Source of the DNA: Hyphomonadaceae bacterium UBA7672
Lineage (GTDB): Bacteria > Pseudomonadota > Alphaproteobacteria > Caulobacterales > Hyphomonadaceae
Length of the DNA stretch: 19,822 nt
Assembly (NCBI GenBank): GCA_002483135.1
Contig: DLHI01000037.1
Span: 1-19,822 of the forward strand
Reading direction: 5' to 3'
Shown here: positions 1-6,660 of the stretch, piece by piece
Position numbering within the stretch: position 1 is the stretch's first letter
Layout: every line of letters begins with the position of its first letter
Made by a program: the position numbers and the translations under genes
Notes under the pieces: model-generated
Told to the model about the DNA's origin: nothing
Seen by the model: only the letters and a program-made list of their open reading frames with translations
Database searches by the model: none

Positions 1-206
1 TGATGGCGGTTGCGGCGACGAGAACGAGACGGCGCAGGAGGGATTCGATCTCGAAGATGCAGGTGAGGATGGGGACGAGTTCGTCGCGCGTGAGTTGGTC
101 GCGGGAGTGCTGGTGATTGTCGAGCGCGGCCTGCATCCAGTCGCGCAGGCGCCGCCAGAGGGGCGCGAGGGCGTCATTCAGGATGGCGGCTTTGGCCGGG
201 GTCATG
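1..206 (-). CDS. Hypothetical protein, N-terminal part (runs off left edge)
   Basis: An open frame reads from ATG at 206 leftward off the window, giving at least 68 residues that begin MTPAKAAILNDALAPLWRRL. It is absent from simple ORF lists because its stop lies outside. The composition is that of a soluble, helical, charged protein with a Leu-rich stretch near the visible end (IESLLRRLVLVAA). Codons end mostly in C (GCC, CTC, ATC, GAC), which supports real coding. An in-frame TGA lies 12 codons upstream with no other start codon between, so ATG 206 is the only canonical start. No good Shine-Dalgarno sequence is visible. I do not recognise the family. The gene lies downstream of smpB on the same strand, separated by a 236-base repeat-rich spacer, so co-transcription is uncertain. 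Confidence 0.55.
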
Positions 207-255
207 CGTGGAAGAGTACGCGCGGTTTTGGGCCGGCTGAATCAGCGTTGCTGTG

Positions 256-348
256 TCCTACAAATCGGCGCGGCAGGGCGTTGATTTCAGGCGGGATGCT
301 CGGGCTGTCTCCTACAATTGCGCGAAGGCGGTTTCCTACAAATCGCGC
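256..348 (+). repeat. Three short direct repeats, consensus TCCTACAAATCGCGC
   Basis: Three near-identical words occur at 256-267 (TCCTACAAATCG), 310-324 (TCCTACAATTGCGCG) and 334-348 (TCCTACAAATCGCGC). Start-to-start spacing is 54 and 24 bases. They lie in the non-coding spacer between smpB and the left-edge gene. The irregular spacing and short unit argue against CRISPR. They could be binding sites for a protein or pieces of a dispersed repeat. Confidence 0.6.
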
Positions 349-370
349 CTTACGTGGGACCCCCTCCGTC

Positions 371-440
371 TCGCTCGCAAGCGCGAGCGATCCACCTCCC
401 CCAGTCGCGTGGCGACTGAGGGAGGAAAGGCGCCGGCGCC
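371..440. repeat. Cluster of three hairpins after smpB (repeat element, possible terminator)
   Basis: Three inverted repeats follow one another. The first, 371-390, has an 8-bp stem TCGCTCGC/GCGAGCGA and a 4-base loop. The second, 395-425, has a 14-bp stem with one mismatch and a GTG loop, with CCTCCCC outside and CAGTCGC inside. The third is the 12-base palindrome GGCGCCGGCGCC at 429-440. They sit immediately past the smpB stop and could end or stabilise its transcript. No U-tract follows, so a classic intrinsic terminator is not supported. The CCTCCCCC flank recalls the larger element at 10378-10500. Confidence 0.6.
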
Positions 441-442
441 TG

Positions 443-955
443 TCAGCCCCTATCCCTCAGCAGTCTGCCTTTCTGGCGGTCCCAGTCGCGTTTCTTTTCG
501 ACGTCGCGTTTGTCGGGAGCTTTGCGGCCGGTGGCGAGGGCGAGCTTGATCTTCGCCATGCCGGTGGGGCCGAAATAGAGTTCGAGAGGGACGAGCGTGC
601 GCCCTTCCCTGTCGACGGCGCCCATGAGGCGGTTGAACTCGCGTTTCTTCACGAGCAGGACGCGCTTGCGGCCGGGGTCGTGATTGAACTGCCCGGCGGG
701 CGGGTAGATCGGGATGGTGGAGTTGACCATGACGATCTGGCCGTCTTCCTCGCGCGCATAGGCCTCGGCGATGTTGGCGCGGCCCTCGCGCAGCGATTTC
801 ACTTCTGAGCCGGTGAGAACGACGCCGACTTCGAGGCTGTCGATGATCTCGTAGTTGCGGCGGGCCTGGCGGTTTTCGGCGACCATCTTCTGCGCGAGCT
901 GGCGCTGGGTCTTGCCTTTGGGGTTCTGGCCGGAGGATTTGGGGGGGTGGGCCAT
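443..955 (-). CDS. smpB: SsrA-binding protein SmpB
   Basis: SmpB binds tmRNA (SsrA) and delivers it to stalled ribosomes for trans-translation, in the cytoplasm. The 170-residue product matches the family throughout. After a basic, disordered N-terminal stretch of about 24 residues comes the OB-fold core, starting AENRQARRNYEIIDSLEVGVVLTG. It continues with GSEVKSLREGRANIAEAYA, the HDPGRKRVLLVKKREFNRL strand/helix, and GKAPDKR. The Lys/Arg-rich tail KKRDWDRQKGRLLRD becomes helical in the ribosome. It is slightly longer than the usual 150-160 residues because of the N-terminal extension. ATG 955 is preceded by GGAGAG with a 7-base gap, which supports this start. It lies 109 bases downstream of dapA on the same strand, with a degenerate palindromic repeat between them. 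The slt-dapA-smpB neighbourhood is common in Alphaproteobacteria. Confidence 0.97.
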   Translation of the reverse strand: MAHPPKSSGQNPKGKTQRQLAQKMVAENRQARRNYEIIDSLEVGVVLTGSEVKSLREGRANIAEAYAREEDGQIVMVNSTIPIYPPAGQFNHDPGRKRVLLVKKREFNRLMGAVDREGRTLVPLELYFGPTGMAKIKLALATGRKAPDKRDVEKKRDWDRQKGRLLRDRG

Positions 956-983
956 GGTTATGCTCTCCGGCCGGCGCGTGCGC

Positions 984-1033
984 CCTCGTCCTTCGAGACG
1001 ATCGGCACGATGCGCCGATCCCTCAGAATGAAG
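984..1033. repeat. Degenerate palindromic intergenic repeat between dapA and smpB
   Basis: The stretch reads CCTCGTCCTTCGAGACG, then a hairpin at 1000-1020 (GATCGGC/GCCGATC, 7-bp stem, 7-base loop), then CCTCAGAATGAAGG. From memory, this layout (CTTCGAGACG on one side, CCTCAGRATGA on the other) matches a palindromic repeat widespread in alphaproteobacterial genomes. It lies in the transcript between dapA and smpB, where it may act as a processing or attenuation hairpin. Confidence 0.5.
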
Positions 1034-1064
1034 GCTACATGGGCAGGAGCGGCTCCCGAAGCAA

Positions 1065-1943
1065 TCACAGGACGCCGGCTTCTTTCATGGCCGCTTCGAT
1101 TTCCTTGCGCACGTCGGCGGACTGGACCGTGACGAGCGGCAGGCGGACTTCGTCCGAGCAGAGGCCGAGGAGCGAGAGAGCGTATTTGGCGGGGGCGGGG
1201 CTTGCCTCGAGGAACATGGCGCGGTGGAGGCGGGCCAGCGTGTCGTTGAGGCGGCGGGCCTCGGCATAGTCGCCGCGCAGGGTGGCTTCCTGCATGGCGG
1301 CGCACTGGTAGGGCGCGACGTTTGCGGTGACGGAGATGCAGCCCACCCCGCCCTGGGCGTTGAAGCCGACGGCGGTTCCATCCTCGCCGGAGATCTGGAT
1401 GAAGTCCTTGCCGGCGAGCGCGGTGTGGCGGGCGATGCGGTTAAGATCGGCGGATGCGTCTTTAATCCCGATGACATTGGGCAGTTTCGACAGGCGGCCG
1501 ATGAGTTCGGGCTGCATGTCGGACCCCGTGCGGCCGGGTACGTTGTAGAGGAAAATTGGCAGTTGGACGGCTTCCGTCAAAGTTTTGTAGTGCGCATAAA
1601 CGCCTTCTTGGGTCGGCCTGTTGTAGTACGGGTTAACGACAAGGGCCGCGTGCGCGCCGACCGCCTTTGCATGCTGGAGGAGGCTTATGGCTTCGTCCGT
1701 TGAATTGGAGCCGGCCCCCGCAATGACCGGAACGCGCCCTGCAGCCGTCTTTACACAGAGTTCCACCACGGCCTGGTGTTCCTCGTGGGACAGGGTGGAC
1801 GCCTCGCCGGTCGTTCCGCAGACGACCAGACCATGGGTTCCAGCGGCGATCTGGCGCTCGACCAGGGCCGCGAATGCCTTCTCGTCCACTTTTCCCGCGC
1901 GGAAAGGGGTGACGAGGGCCGGCATGGAGCCTTTGAACAGCAT
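1065..1943 (-). CDS. dapA: 4-hydroxy-tetrahydrodipicolinate synthase
   Basis: DapA condenses pyruvate with aspartate semialdehyde, the first committed step to diaminopimelate and lysine, feeding peptidoglycan synthesis in the cytoplasm. The 292-residue TIM barrel has the normal length. The Schiff-base lysine is K161 in VIGIKDAS. The proton-relay residues T44 and T45 are in VCGTTGEAST. Y133 and R138 are in FLYNVPGRTG. This numbering is the same as in the E. coli enzyme. GVGCISVTANVAP is the usual late barrel motif. The start ATG at 1943 has AGGA about 12 bases upstream, a rather long gap. The gene diverges from the lytic transglycosylase across a spacer of about 74 bases and precedes smpB. Related aldolases (NanA, KDG aldolase) share the fold, but the full motif set favours DapA. 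Confidence 0.96.
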   Translation of the reverse strand: MLFKGSMPALVTPFRAGKVDEKAFAALVERQIAAGTHGLVVCGTTGEASTLSHEEHQAVVELCVKTAAGRVPVIAGAGSNSTDEAISLLQHAKAVGAHAALVVNPYYNRPTQEGVYAHYKTLTEAVQLPIFLYNVPGRTGSDMQPELIGRLSKLPNVIGIKDASADLNRIARHTALAGKDFIQISGEDGTAVGFNAQGGVGCISVTANVAPYQCAAMQEATLRGDYAEARRLNDTLARLHRAMFLEASPAPAKYALSLLGLCSDEVRLPLVTVQSADVRKEIEAAMKEAGVL

Positions 1944-2017
1944 GGTCGCGAAAAATCCTGCTTTGTCAGCCAGTCTCGGTCGGTGCGCCGAGCGACTCGC
2001 GGGATAATCATTTGAAC

Positions 2018-4102
2018 ATGGGGTTTGGCAAGCAGATGTCCTGGGTTCGCCGTGTATCTCTCGGGTGTGTGGCTGTGGCGGCGCTCGGGACCGTCCTGGG
2101 CGCAGCGACGGTTGCGTTCGCCAATCCCCCTGCCCCGTCGCTGAAACCGGCGGCGGCTTCGGCGCTGAAATCGGTGTGGATCGAGGCGGCGGACTTCAGC
2201 CTGCTGGTGCGCGCGCTGGAGGCGGCGGATGGGAACCAGTGGAGCCAGGTGAGGAGCCTGCTGGGCCGGATTGCGGACCCGGCGGCGCAGGCGCTGGTGC
2301 GCTGGCGGATCCTGACCGACGGCAATGGCGGCTCGGGATTCAACGAGCTGCGCGCGGCGGTGGAGGAGTTCAAGGACTGGCCCGACCGCGACAAGATCGA
2401 AGACCAGATGGAGATCACCATCCAGCGCTCGCCCCTGACGGCGGAGGAGCGGATCTCGTGGCTGGCGGCGCGCGGGCCGAAGACGGGCGAAGGCGTGCTG
2501 GCGCTGGCGGATGCCTACAACTCGATGGGACGGCGCGAGGACATGATCCGCGTGGCGCGCGAGGCATGGCGCACGCGGCCGATGGGGTCGGAATCTGCGC
2601 GCACGCTGCAGTCGCTGTATGGCGCGGAATTCACGCAGGAGGACCACTACGCGCGGGCCGACATGTTCCTGTGGCGCGGCGATACCGCGAGCGCACAGGC
2701 GCTTGGCTCGAAGCTGAGCGCGGGGCGCAAGGCGGTGATCGATGCGCGCATCGCCCTGATCAAGAACGGGAAGAACATCGACAAGCTGGTCGGCGCGGTG
2801 CCGCAGGCGTACGCCGACGATGCGGGGCTGCTGTACGAGCGGGCGCGGCATGCGGAGCGGCGTGGGCGGGATTCGGACGAGCTGGCTTACCTCTTGCGCA
2901 TCAATGGCGAGGGCGCGCCGGAAGTGGGCCGCGAGGATATCTGGACGGAGAAGCAGTCGGTTATCCGCCGCATGCTGCGCGAGAAGAATTATGCGACGGC
3001 GTATCAGCTGGCGGCGGGGCATGGGCTGACGCAGGGCGAGAGCTTCCGCGATGCCGAATGGATGGCAGGCTGGCTGGCGCTGACGCGGATCAATGATGCG
3101 AAGAAGGCGGAAGCGCACTTCACCGTGTTCGGCGCGGGCGTGACGACGCCGATCAGCGTATCGCGGGCGCAGTACTGGCTGGGCGAGGCTCTCGCAGTGC
3201 AGGGCCGCGCGGAGGAAGCGCAGGCGGCGTATGAGGCGGCCGCGAAATATCCGTTCGTGTTCTACGGCCAGCTGGCGGCGGAGAAGGCTGCGGTGCTGAA
3301 GCCCGAGCTTGGCATTTTGAACCTCGGCAGCCATGCGGCGCCGACGGACGAGGAACGCGCGGAGTTCGCGCGGCGGCCGGCTGTGCGCGCGGCGATCCTG
3401 ATGGCGGAGATGGGCCGGCTGGCGAGTTTCGAGCGGTTCTCGTTCGCGCTGGACGATGTGCTGACGAGCGAGATCGAGCACCAGATGCTGTTCGACATCG
3501 CGGCGGGGTATCTGGAGATGCGCGCGGCTGTGCGCGGGGCGAAGGCCGGGCTGGGACGCGGCATCGTGGCGCCGGATGCGGTGTTCCCTGTCCTGCCGCT
3601 GCCGCCGAGCCCACGCACGGGGTCGGCCGAGCCCGCCATGGTGTTGGCGCTGACGCGGCAGGAGAGCGAGTTCAATGCGCGCGCGATTTCGAGCGCGGAC
3701 GCACGCGGGCTGATGCAGATGATCCCGCGCTATGCGCAGGCAGAAGCGAAGATGGTGGGCATTCCGTTCAAGGCGAGCTGGCTGACGGATGATCCGCAAT
3801 ACAATCTGCGGCTGGGTCGCGGCTTCCTCGATGATCTCGTGGATGACTATGGCGGCTCGTACATTCTTGCGGCGGCCGCCTACAATGCCGGGCCGAGCCG
3901 GGCGCGGCAGTGGATCGCGGACTTCGGCGACCCGCGCGCGGGCGCCGATCCGGTGATGTGGATCGAGAGCATACCTTTTGCCGAGACGCGCAACTACGTG
4001 CAGCGCGTGCTGGAGAACACGGTGGTGTACCGCCATCGCCTGACGGGGCAGCCGGTGCCGATCACGCTGTCGGCCGATATCCGGCGCGGGCGGCCGCGGT
4101 AG
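2018..4102 (+). CDS. slt: Soluble lytic murein transglycosylase (Slt-type)
   Basis: This enzyme cleaves the MurNAc-GlcNAc bond in peptidoglycan, forming 1,6-anhydro ends, in the periplasm. A Sec signal peptide runs from KQMSWVRRVSLGC through a hydrophobic core, with likely cleavage after AFA (about residue 35). A long helical-repeat region (about 45-510) resembles the Slt70 U-domain. The catalytic domain follows at about 540-680: ALTRQESEFN holds the catalytic Glu (residue 549 from this start), then GLMQMIP and AAAYNAGPSRA, the SLT motifs. Total length is 694 residues. An in-frame TTG at 2012 has a better-spaced GGGA, so initiation two codons earlier is possible. It is divergent from dapA. 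A very long antisense open frame across it looks like a codon-bias artefact. Confidence 0.95.
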   Translation: MGFGKQMSWVRRVSLGCVAVAALGTVLGAATVAFANPPAPSLKPAAASALKSVWIEAADFSLLVRALEAADGNQWSQVRSLLGRIADPAAQALVRWRILTDGNGGSGFNELRAAVEEFKDWPDRDKIEDQMEITIQRSPLTAEERISWLAARGPKTGEGVLALADAYNSMGRREDMIRVAREAWRTRPMGSESARTLQSLYGAEFTQEDHYARADMFLWRGDTASAQALGSKLSAGRKAVIDARIALIKNGKNIDKLVGAVPQAYADDAGLLYERARHAERRGRDSDELAYLLRINGEGAPEVGREDIWTEKQSVIRRMLREKNYATAYQLAAGHGLTQGESFRDAEWMAGWLALTRINDAKKAEAHFTVFGAGVTTPISVSRAQYWLGEALAVQGRAEEAQAAYEAAAKYPFVFYGQLAAEKAAVLKPELGILNLGSHAAPTDEERAEFARRPAVRAAILMAEMGRLASFERFSFALDDVLTSEIEHQMLFDIAAGYLEMRAAVRGAKAGLGRGIVAPDAVFPVLPLPPSPRTGSAEPAMVLALTRQESEFNARAISSADARGLMQMIPRYAQAEAKMVGIPFKASWLTDDPQYNLRLGRGFLDDLVDDYGGSYILAAAAYNAGPSRARQWIADFGDPRAGADPVMWIESIPFAETRNYVQRVLENTVVYRHRLTGQPVPITLSADIRRGRPR

Positions 4103-4130
4103 GCTGGGTAGCGTTCGCCTAGCGCGTAGC

Positions 4131-4257
4131 GCGCGTGCCGGGAATCCCGGTTCCATCAGCGAGGGATCGCCAGCTGTTCCGCACCTGAACCAACCGGGAT
4201 TCCCGGGATGCGGTCCCGGATCGCGCTTCGCGCGCCCTGGACCTTACCCGAGAACGA
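4131..4257. repeat. Interspersed inverted-repeat element, family 1, copy A
   Basis: A perfect 15-bp inverted repeat, CCGGGAATCCCGGTT at 4138-4152 and its complement at 4192-4206, encloses 39 bases. Each arm is itself nearly palindromic (CCGGGA-A-TCCCGG). To the right, 4212-4233 carries GGTCCCGGATCGCGCTTCGC, which is also the right half of the 101-bp elements at 16074 and 19164. CCCGAGAACGA at about 4247-4257 resembles the right terminus of copy B at 17407-17527. It fills the gap between the converging slt and tail-tube genes. Confidence 0.7.
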
Positions 4258-4313
4258 CTCCTGTTGGATGGCTTCGCTTCAGGTGCGATTGCTCCACCCG
4301 AGCAGAACGGTGG

Positions 4314-4859
4314 CTAAACCGAGCGGCGAACGGTTGTGTAGGACAGCTCTACCTTCTCGACGACGATGTTGTTCCTGTCGCTCTCGAAGGCGTCGATGTC
4401 CCATTTCAGGGGCGTGACTGCGCGGAACTGCCAGCTTCGCAAGGCGACGCCGTCGGCATCGAGCAGGGAGATATCGATGTCGCGTGGGTCGACGGCGCCG
4501 GGGGCCAGCGGGCCGGCCTCGAGGATGGACCGGCACCATTTCACGAAGGCGCCGTCGGCGGCCATGCGACCTCGCTTCAGGATGATCGGCCGGCGTTTCG
4601 CGCTCTTGGGCAGGCGGCGGAGGTAGCGGTTGTCGCCGCCGCCGTCCTGGGTGATCAGGTCCATGTCGACGGTCATGCCGCTGACTTCCTGGAAGGCGAC
4701 GGCATCGGTGTCAGGCGACCCCCTGAAGTTGACGCTGAATATGAAGGCGGGCGGCGGCGTGACGTTGCCGATGTCCTGTGCGCTGGCGGCGCGCGGGAGG
4801 GCGGCCAGGGCGGCGAAGCCGCCAAGAGCTTTCGCAGCGTTGCGGCGTGTGAACAGCAT
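4314..4859 (-). CDS. Tat-exported tail-tube-like protein (phage T4 gp19 family)
   Basis: The 181-residue product joins a Tat-type signal to a contractile-tail tube domain. MLFTRRNAAKALGGF plus a hydrophobic run ends at RAASA|QD, a probable signal peptidase site near residue 27. The mature part follows the gp19 / conserved phage-tail-region pattern: FIFSVNFRG (about 39-47), AFQEVSGMTVDMD (55-67), GGGDNRYLRRLP (73-84), IILKRGRMAADGAFVKWC (92-109), VDPRDIDISLLDADG (123-137), SWQFRAVTPLKW (142-153), IVVEKVELSY (165-174). ATG 4859 is chosen because GGGGGGAA lies 4-5 bases upstream and the Tat motif follows at once; longer upstream reading lacks such support. In contractile injection systems this family forms the inner tube, but no sheath, baseplate or ATPase gene is in the window. 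Function here is unknown. The family call is firm, export likely. Confidence 0.85.
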   Translation of the reverse strand: MLFTRRNAAKALGGFAALAALPRAASAQDIGNVTPPPAFIFSVNFRGSPDTDAVAFQEVSGMTVDMDLITQDGGGDNRYLRRLPKSAKRRPIILKRGRMAADGAFVKWCRSILEAGPLAPGAVDPRDIDISLLDADGVALRSWQFRAVTPLKWDIDAFESDRNNIVVEKVELSYTTVRRSV

Positions 4860-5019
4860 GTACTTCCCCCCTGCCCCCGGCGCGGCCGGTCTCGCTCCGG
4901 GATATGTAGCACATTTCGTGGGCACAAGAATGCACGCCGACAATCCGGAAAGCAGTTGGGGGAGGAGCTTCCATGATGACTGCTCCCCATCTAGCCTTCC
5001 GCAAAACGGGGAGGATCAC

Positions 5020-5853
5020 ATGAAGCGCGTTGCTGTTGCGGTTGCTGCACTGCTTGCTGCGGGGTGCATGACGACGGAGCCACCTGCGCCGGAGGTGAAG
5101 CTCTATGCGCTCGATTGCGGATCGTTTGATCTGGCGAACACGGGGATGTTCTCGCCGAACCATGAGTATGACGGGAAGCCGGGGAAGCTTTCTGATCCGT
5201 GTTTCCTGATCCGGCATCCGAAGGGGGATCTTTTCTGGGATGCGGGGATTCCGTATTCGATGGTGACGCCGGCGGGGTCTGCGTCGCCGACGAAGACGAT
5301 GCGGGACAAGACCATTCCGGATCAGCTGGCGCAGCTGGGTCTTGCGCCGGCCGACATCGAGTACTTCGCGATCTCGCACAGCCATTACGATCACATCGGG
5401 GATGCGAACATGTTCGCGGCGTCGACGTGGATCGTGGACAAGGCGGAGCGTGACTGGATGTTCCGCGATGCGATGCGCGGGCAGCCGGTGTTTTCGTATT
5501 ACTCGAAACTGGAAGGCGCGACGACGACGCTGATCGAGAACGGCGCGGACCATGACGTGTTTGGCGATGGCAGCGTGACGATGATCGCAGCACATGGGCA
5601 CACGCCGGGGCATCGCGTGCTGCTGGTCAAGACCGCCGGGGCGGGGGCCGTGCTGATCGCGGGCGACATGTGGCACCTGGCGGAGGCGCAGACGCTGCGC
5701 ACGGTGCCCGCGAACAATACCGACAAGGCGGAGACGCTGGCGTCGATGGACAAGGTCGAGGCGCTGGCGCGGGACAACAAGGCGCGGCTGGTGCGCCAGC
5801 ATGTGCCGGAGGATGTGGCCGCCCTGCCCGCTTTTCCTGCGGCGCTGGAGTAG
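5020..5853 (+). CDS. Lipoprotein metallo-beta-lactamase-fold hydrolase (AHL-lactonase-like)
   Basis: The 277-residue protein starts with a lipoprotein signal, MKRVAVAVAALLAAGC, with the lipobox Cys at residue 16, so it should be membrane-anchored on the periplasmic side or in the outer membrane. The rest is a metallo-beta-lactamase fold with the full dinuclear zinc set: H120-S-H122-Y-D124-H125, H194 in HGHTPGH, D216 in IAGDMWH and H261 in VRQHVPED. The order and the late His match N-acyl-homoserine lactonases (AiiA/AttM type) and related lactonases better than true beta-lactamases. The substrate cannot be read from the sequence. ATG 5020 follows GGGGAGG with a 5-base gap, a strong start. It diverges from the tail-tube-like gene across a 160-base spacer; a functional link is unproven. 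Confidence 0.88.
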   Translation: MKRVAVAVAALLAAGCMTTEPPAPEVKLYALDCGSFDLANTGMFSPNHEYDGKPGKLSDPCFLIRHPKGDLFWDAGIPYSMVTPAGSASPTKTMRDKTIPDQLAQLGLAPADIEYFAISHSHYDHIGDANMFAASTWIVDKAERDWMFRDAMRGQPVFSYYSKLEGATTTLIENGADHDVFGDGSVTMIAAHGHTPGHRVLLVKTAGAGAVLIAGDMWHLAEAQTLRTVPANNTDKAETLASMDKVEALARDNKARLVRQHVPEDVAALPAFPAALE

Positions 5854-5868
5854 CCGGTCGAGCGAGCG

Positions 5869-6525
5869 TCAGGCGGATTGCGGTTTCCGGAACATCCGCG
5901 CCAATGCGATGACGGCGGCGGGGAATGTGACGCCCCACAAGGCGGCGATCCAGATGAGCTGTGGTTCGTACATCTGGAACAGCAGGAATGGCGTCAGCGC
6001 GCCGTTGAGCAGCAGAAGACTCCGCGCTGGCCGCGCGCCGCGCAGCGTCGGCAACGCCAGCGCTGCGAACAGCGTCGCGATGCACATGAAACTGTAACCC
6101 AGCAGATCCACCGCGAACAGGAATGAGCGGTAGGGCACGAAGAAGAGGTATTCGATGCCGGCCGTGTCGCCCGACGCGATGCGCGGGCCCACAAGTGTCA
6201 GCTGGGTGAAATAGACCATGCTGATGAGTGTTGTGTAGACCGTCGCGAAGGCGAGTGCGATCTGGCTGAAAACGCGGGCCTCGACCGGAGCGATGCGATG
6301 GAGCGCCGCCACCAGCACGAGGAAGGACGATCCGAGCAGAAGCGATGGCGTGAGCAGCACAGCTATGCCCAGTGGCGTACTGGCGCTTTCGGGGCCGCCG
6401 GCCGAGCCCAGCAGGCCCTGCCATTCGAGCAACTGGCCGAGGACGTAGGCGATGCTGGTGCCGGCGCAGGCGATGGCGGCCCAGAAGGCGACGCGACGCG
6501 CGGCTTCATCGTTGTGCGGTGTCAT
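5869..6525 (-). CDS. Six-helix membrane protein, unknown function
   Basis: The 218-residue protein is strongly hydrophobic, with six likely membrane helices at about residues 12-35, 52-76, 84-112, 133-160, 167-184 and 188-210, and short loops. The C-terminus ends in a basic ARMFRKPQSA tail, suggesting a cytoplasmic end. No catalytic motif is recognisable and I cannot name a family beyond integral membrane protein. ATG 6525 has GGA seven bases upstream; a GTG two codons earlier (6529-6531) is an alternative. Its 3' end converges on the metallo-hydrolase gene with only 15 bases between stops, so the two transcripts probably overlap. It follows the glycosyltransferase on the same strand after a 135-base gap, so it may have its own promoter. 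Confidence 0.8.
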   Translation of the reverse strand: MTPHNDEAARRVAFWAAIACAGTSIAYVLGQLLEWQGLLGSAGGPESASTPLGIAVLLTPSLLLGSSFLVLVAALHRIAPVEARVFSQIALAFATVYTTLISMVYFTQLTLVGPRIASGDTAGIEYLFFVPYRSFLFAVDLLGYSFMCIATLFAALALPTLRGARPARSLLLLNGALTPFLLFQMYEPQLIWIAALWGVTFPAAVIALARMFRKPQSA

Positions 6526-6543
6526 CGTCACATCCGGTCCCGC

Positions 6544-6565
6544 GGGTGGCGACGGGGCGCCACCC
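6544..6565. other. Hairpin upstream of the membrane-protein gene
   Basis: GGGTGGCG (6544-6551) pairs with CGCCACCC (6558-6565) over a 6-base loop. It lies between the end of the glycosyltransferase gene and the start codon at 6525. No U-tract follows on either strand, so terminator function is not supported; a leader hairpin is equally possible. Confidence 0.4.
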
Positions 6566-6590
6566 CATAGCAGCGTGACGGATGCGATTG

Positions 6591-6604
6591 TTGACGGCGG
6601 TCAA
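6591..6604. promoter_or_regulatory. TTGAC-N4-GTCAA dyad, possible operator
   Basis: A perfect 5-bp dyad TTGACGGCGGTCAA lies 66 bases before the membrane-protein start. Its size and symmetry fit a repressor site, but this is the only copy seen and no regulator gene is nearby. Confidence 0.25.
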
Positions 6605-6660
6605 GCGGGCGGAGCGTCCTGCTGCGCCAGGATCAACAGATGCACCTCACCCGATCCGCG

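Noticed and set aside
256..348. CRISPR-like array
   Set aside because: Only three repeats of 12-15 bases with unequal spacing, and no cas gene nearby.
95..808. A 237-codon plus-strand frame over the left spacer and smpB
   Set aside because: Covers repeats and the antisense of smpB, with no domain and no ribosome site.
1751..4156. An 801-codon open frame on the minus strand opposite slt
   Set aside because: It is Arg/His/Pro-rich low-complexity translation, overlaps dapA and the whole of slt, and has no domain or ribosome site. It arises from high-GC codon bias of slt read backward.
4314..4859. Remnant of a prophage
   Set aside because: The gene is intact, has an export signal, shares codon style with its neighbours, and no other phage gene or integration site is visible.
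5020..5853. Antibiotic-resistance beta-lactamase
   Set aside because: Zinc-ligand order and the HVPED segment fit lactonase-type members of the fold; there is no signature of class B beta-lactamases.
6544..6565. Intrinsic terminator for the glycosyltransferase
   Set aside because: The stem is good but no U-tract follows on the relevant strand, so it is listed only as a hairpin.
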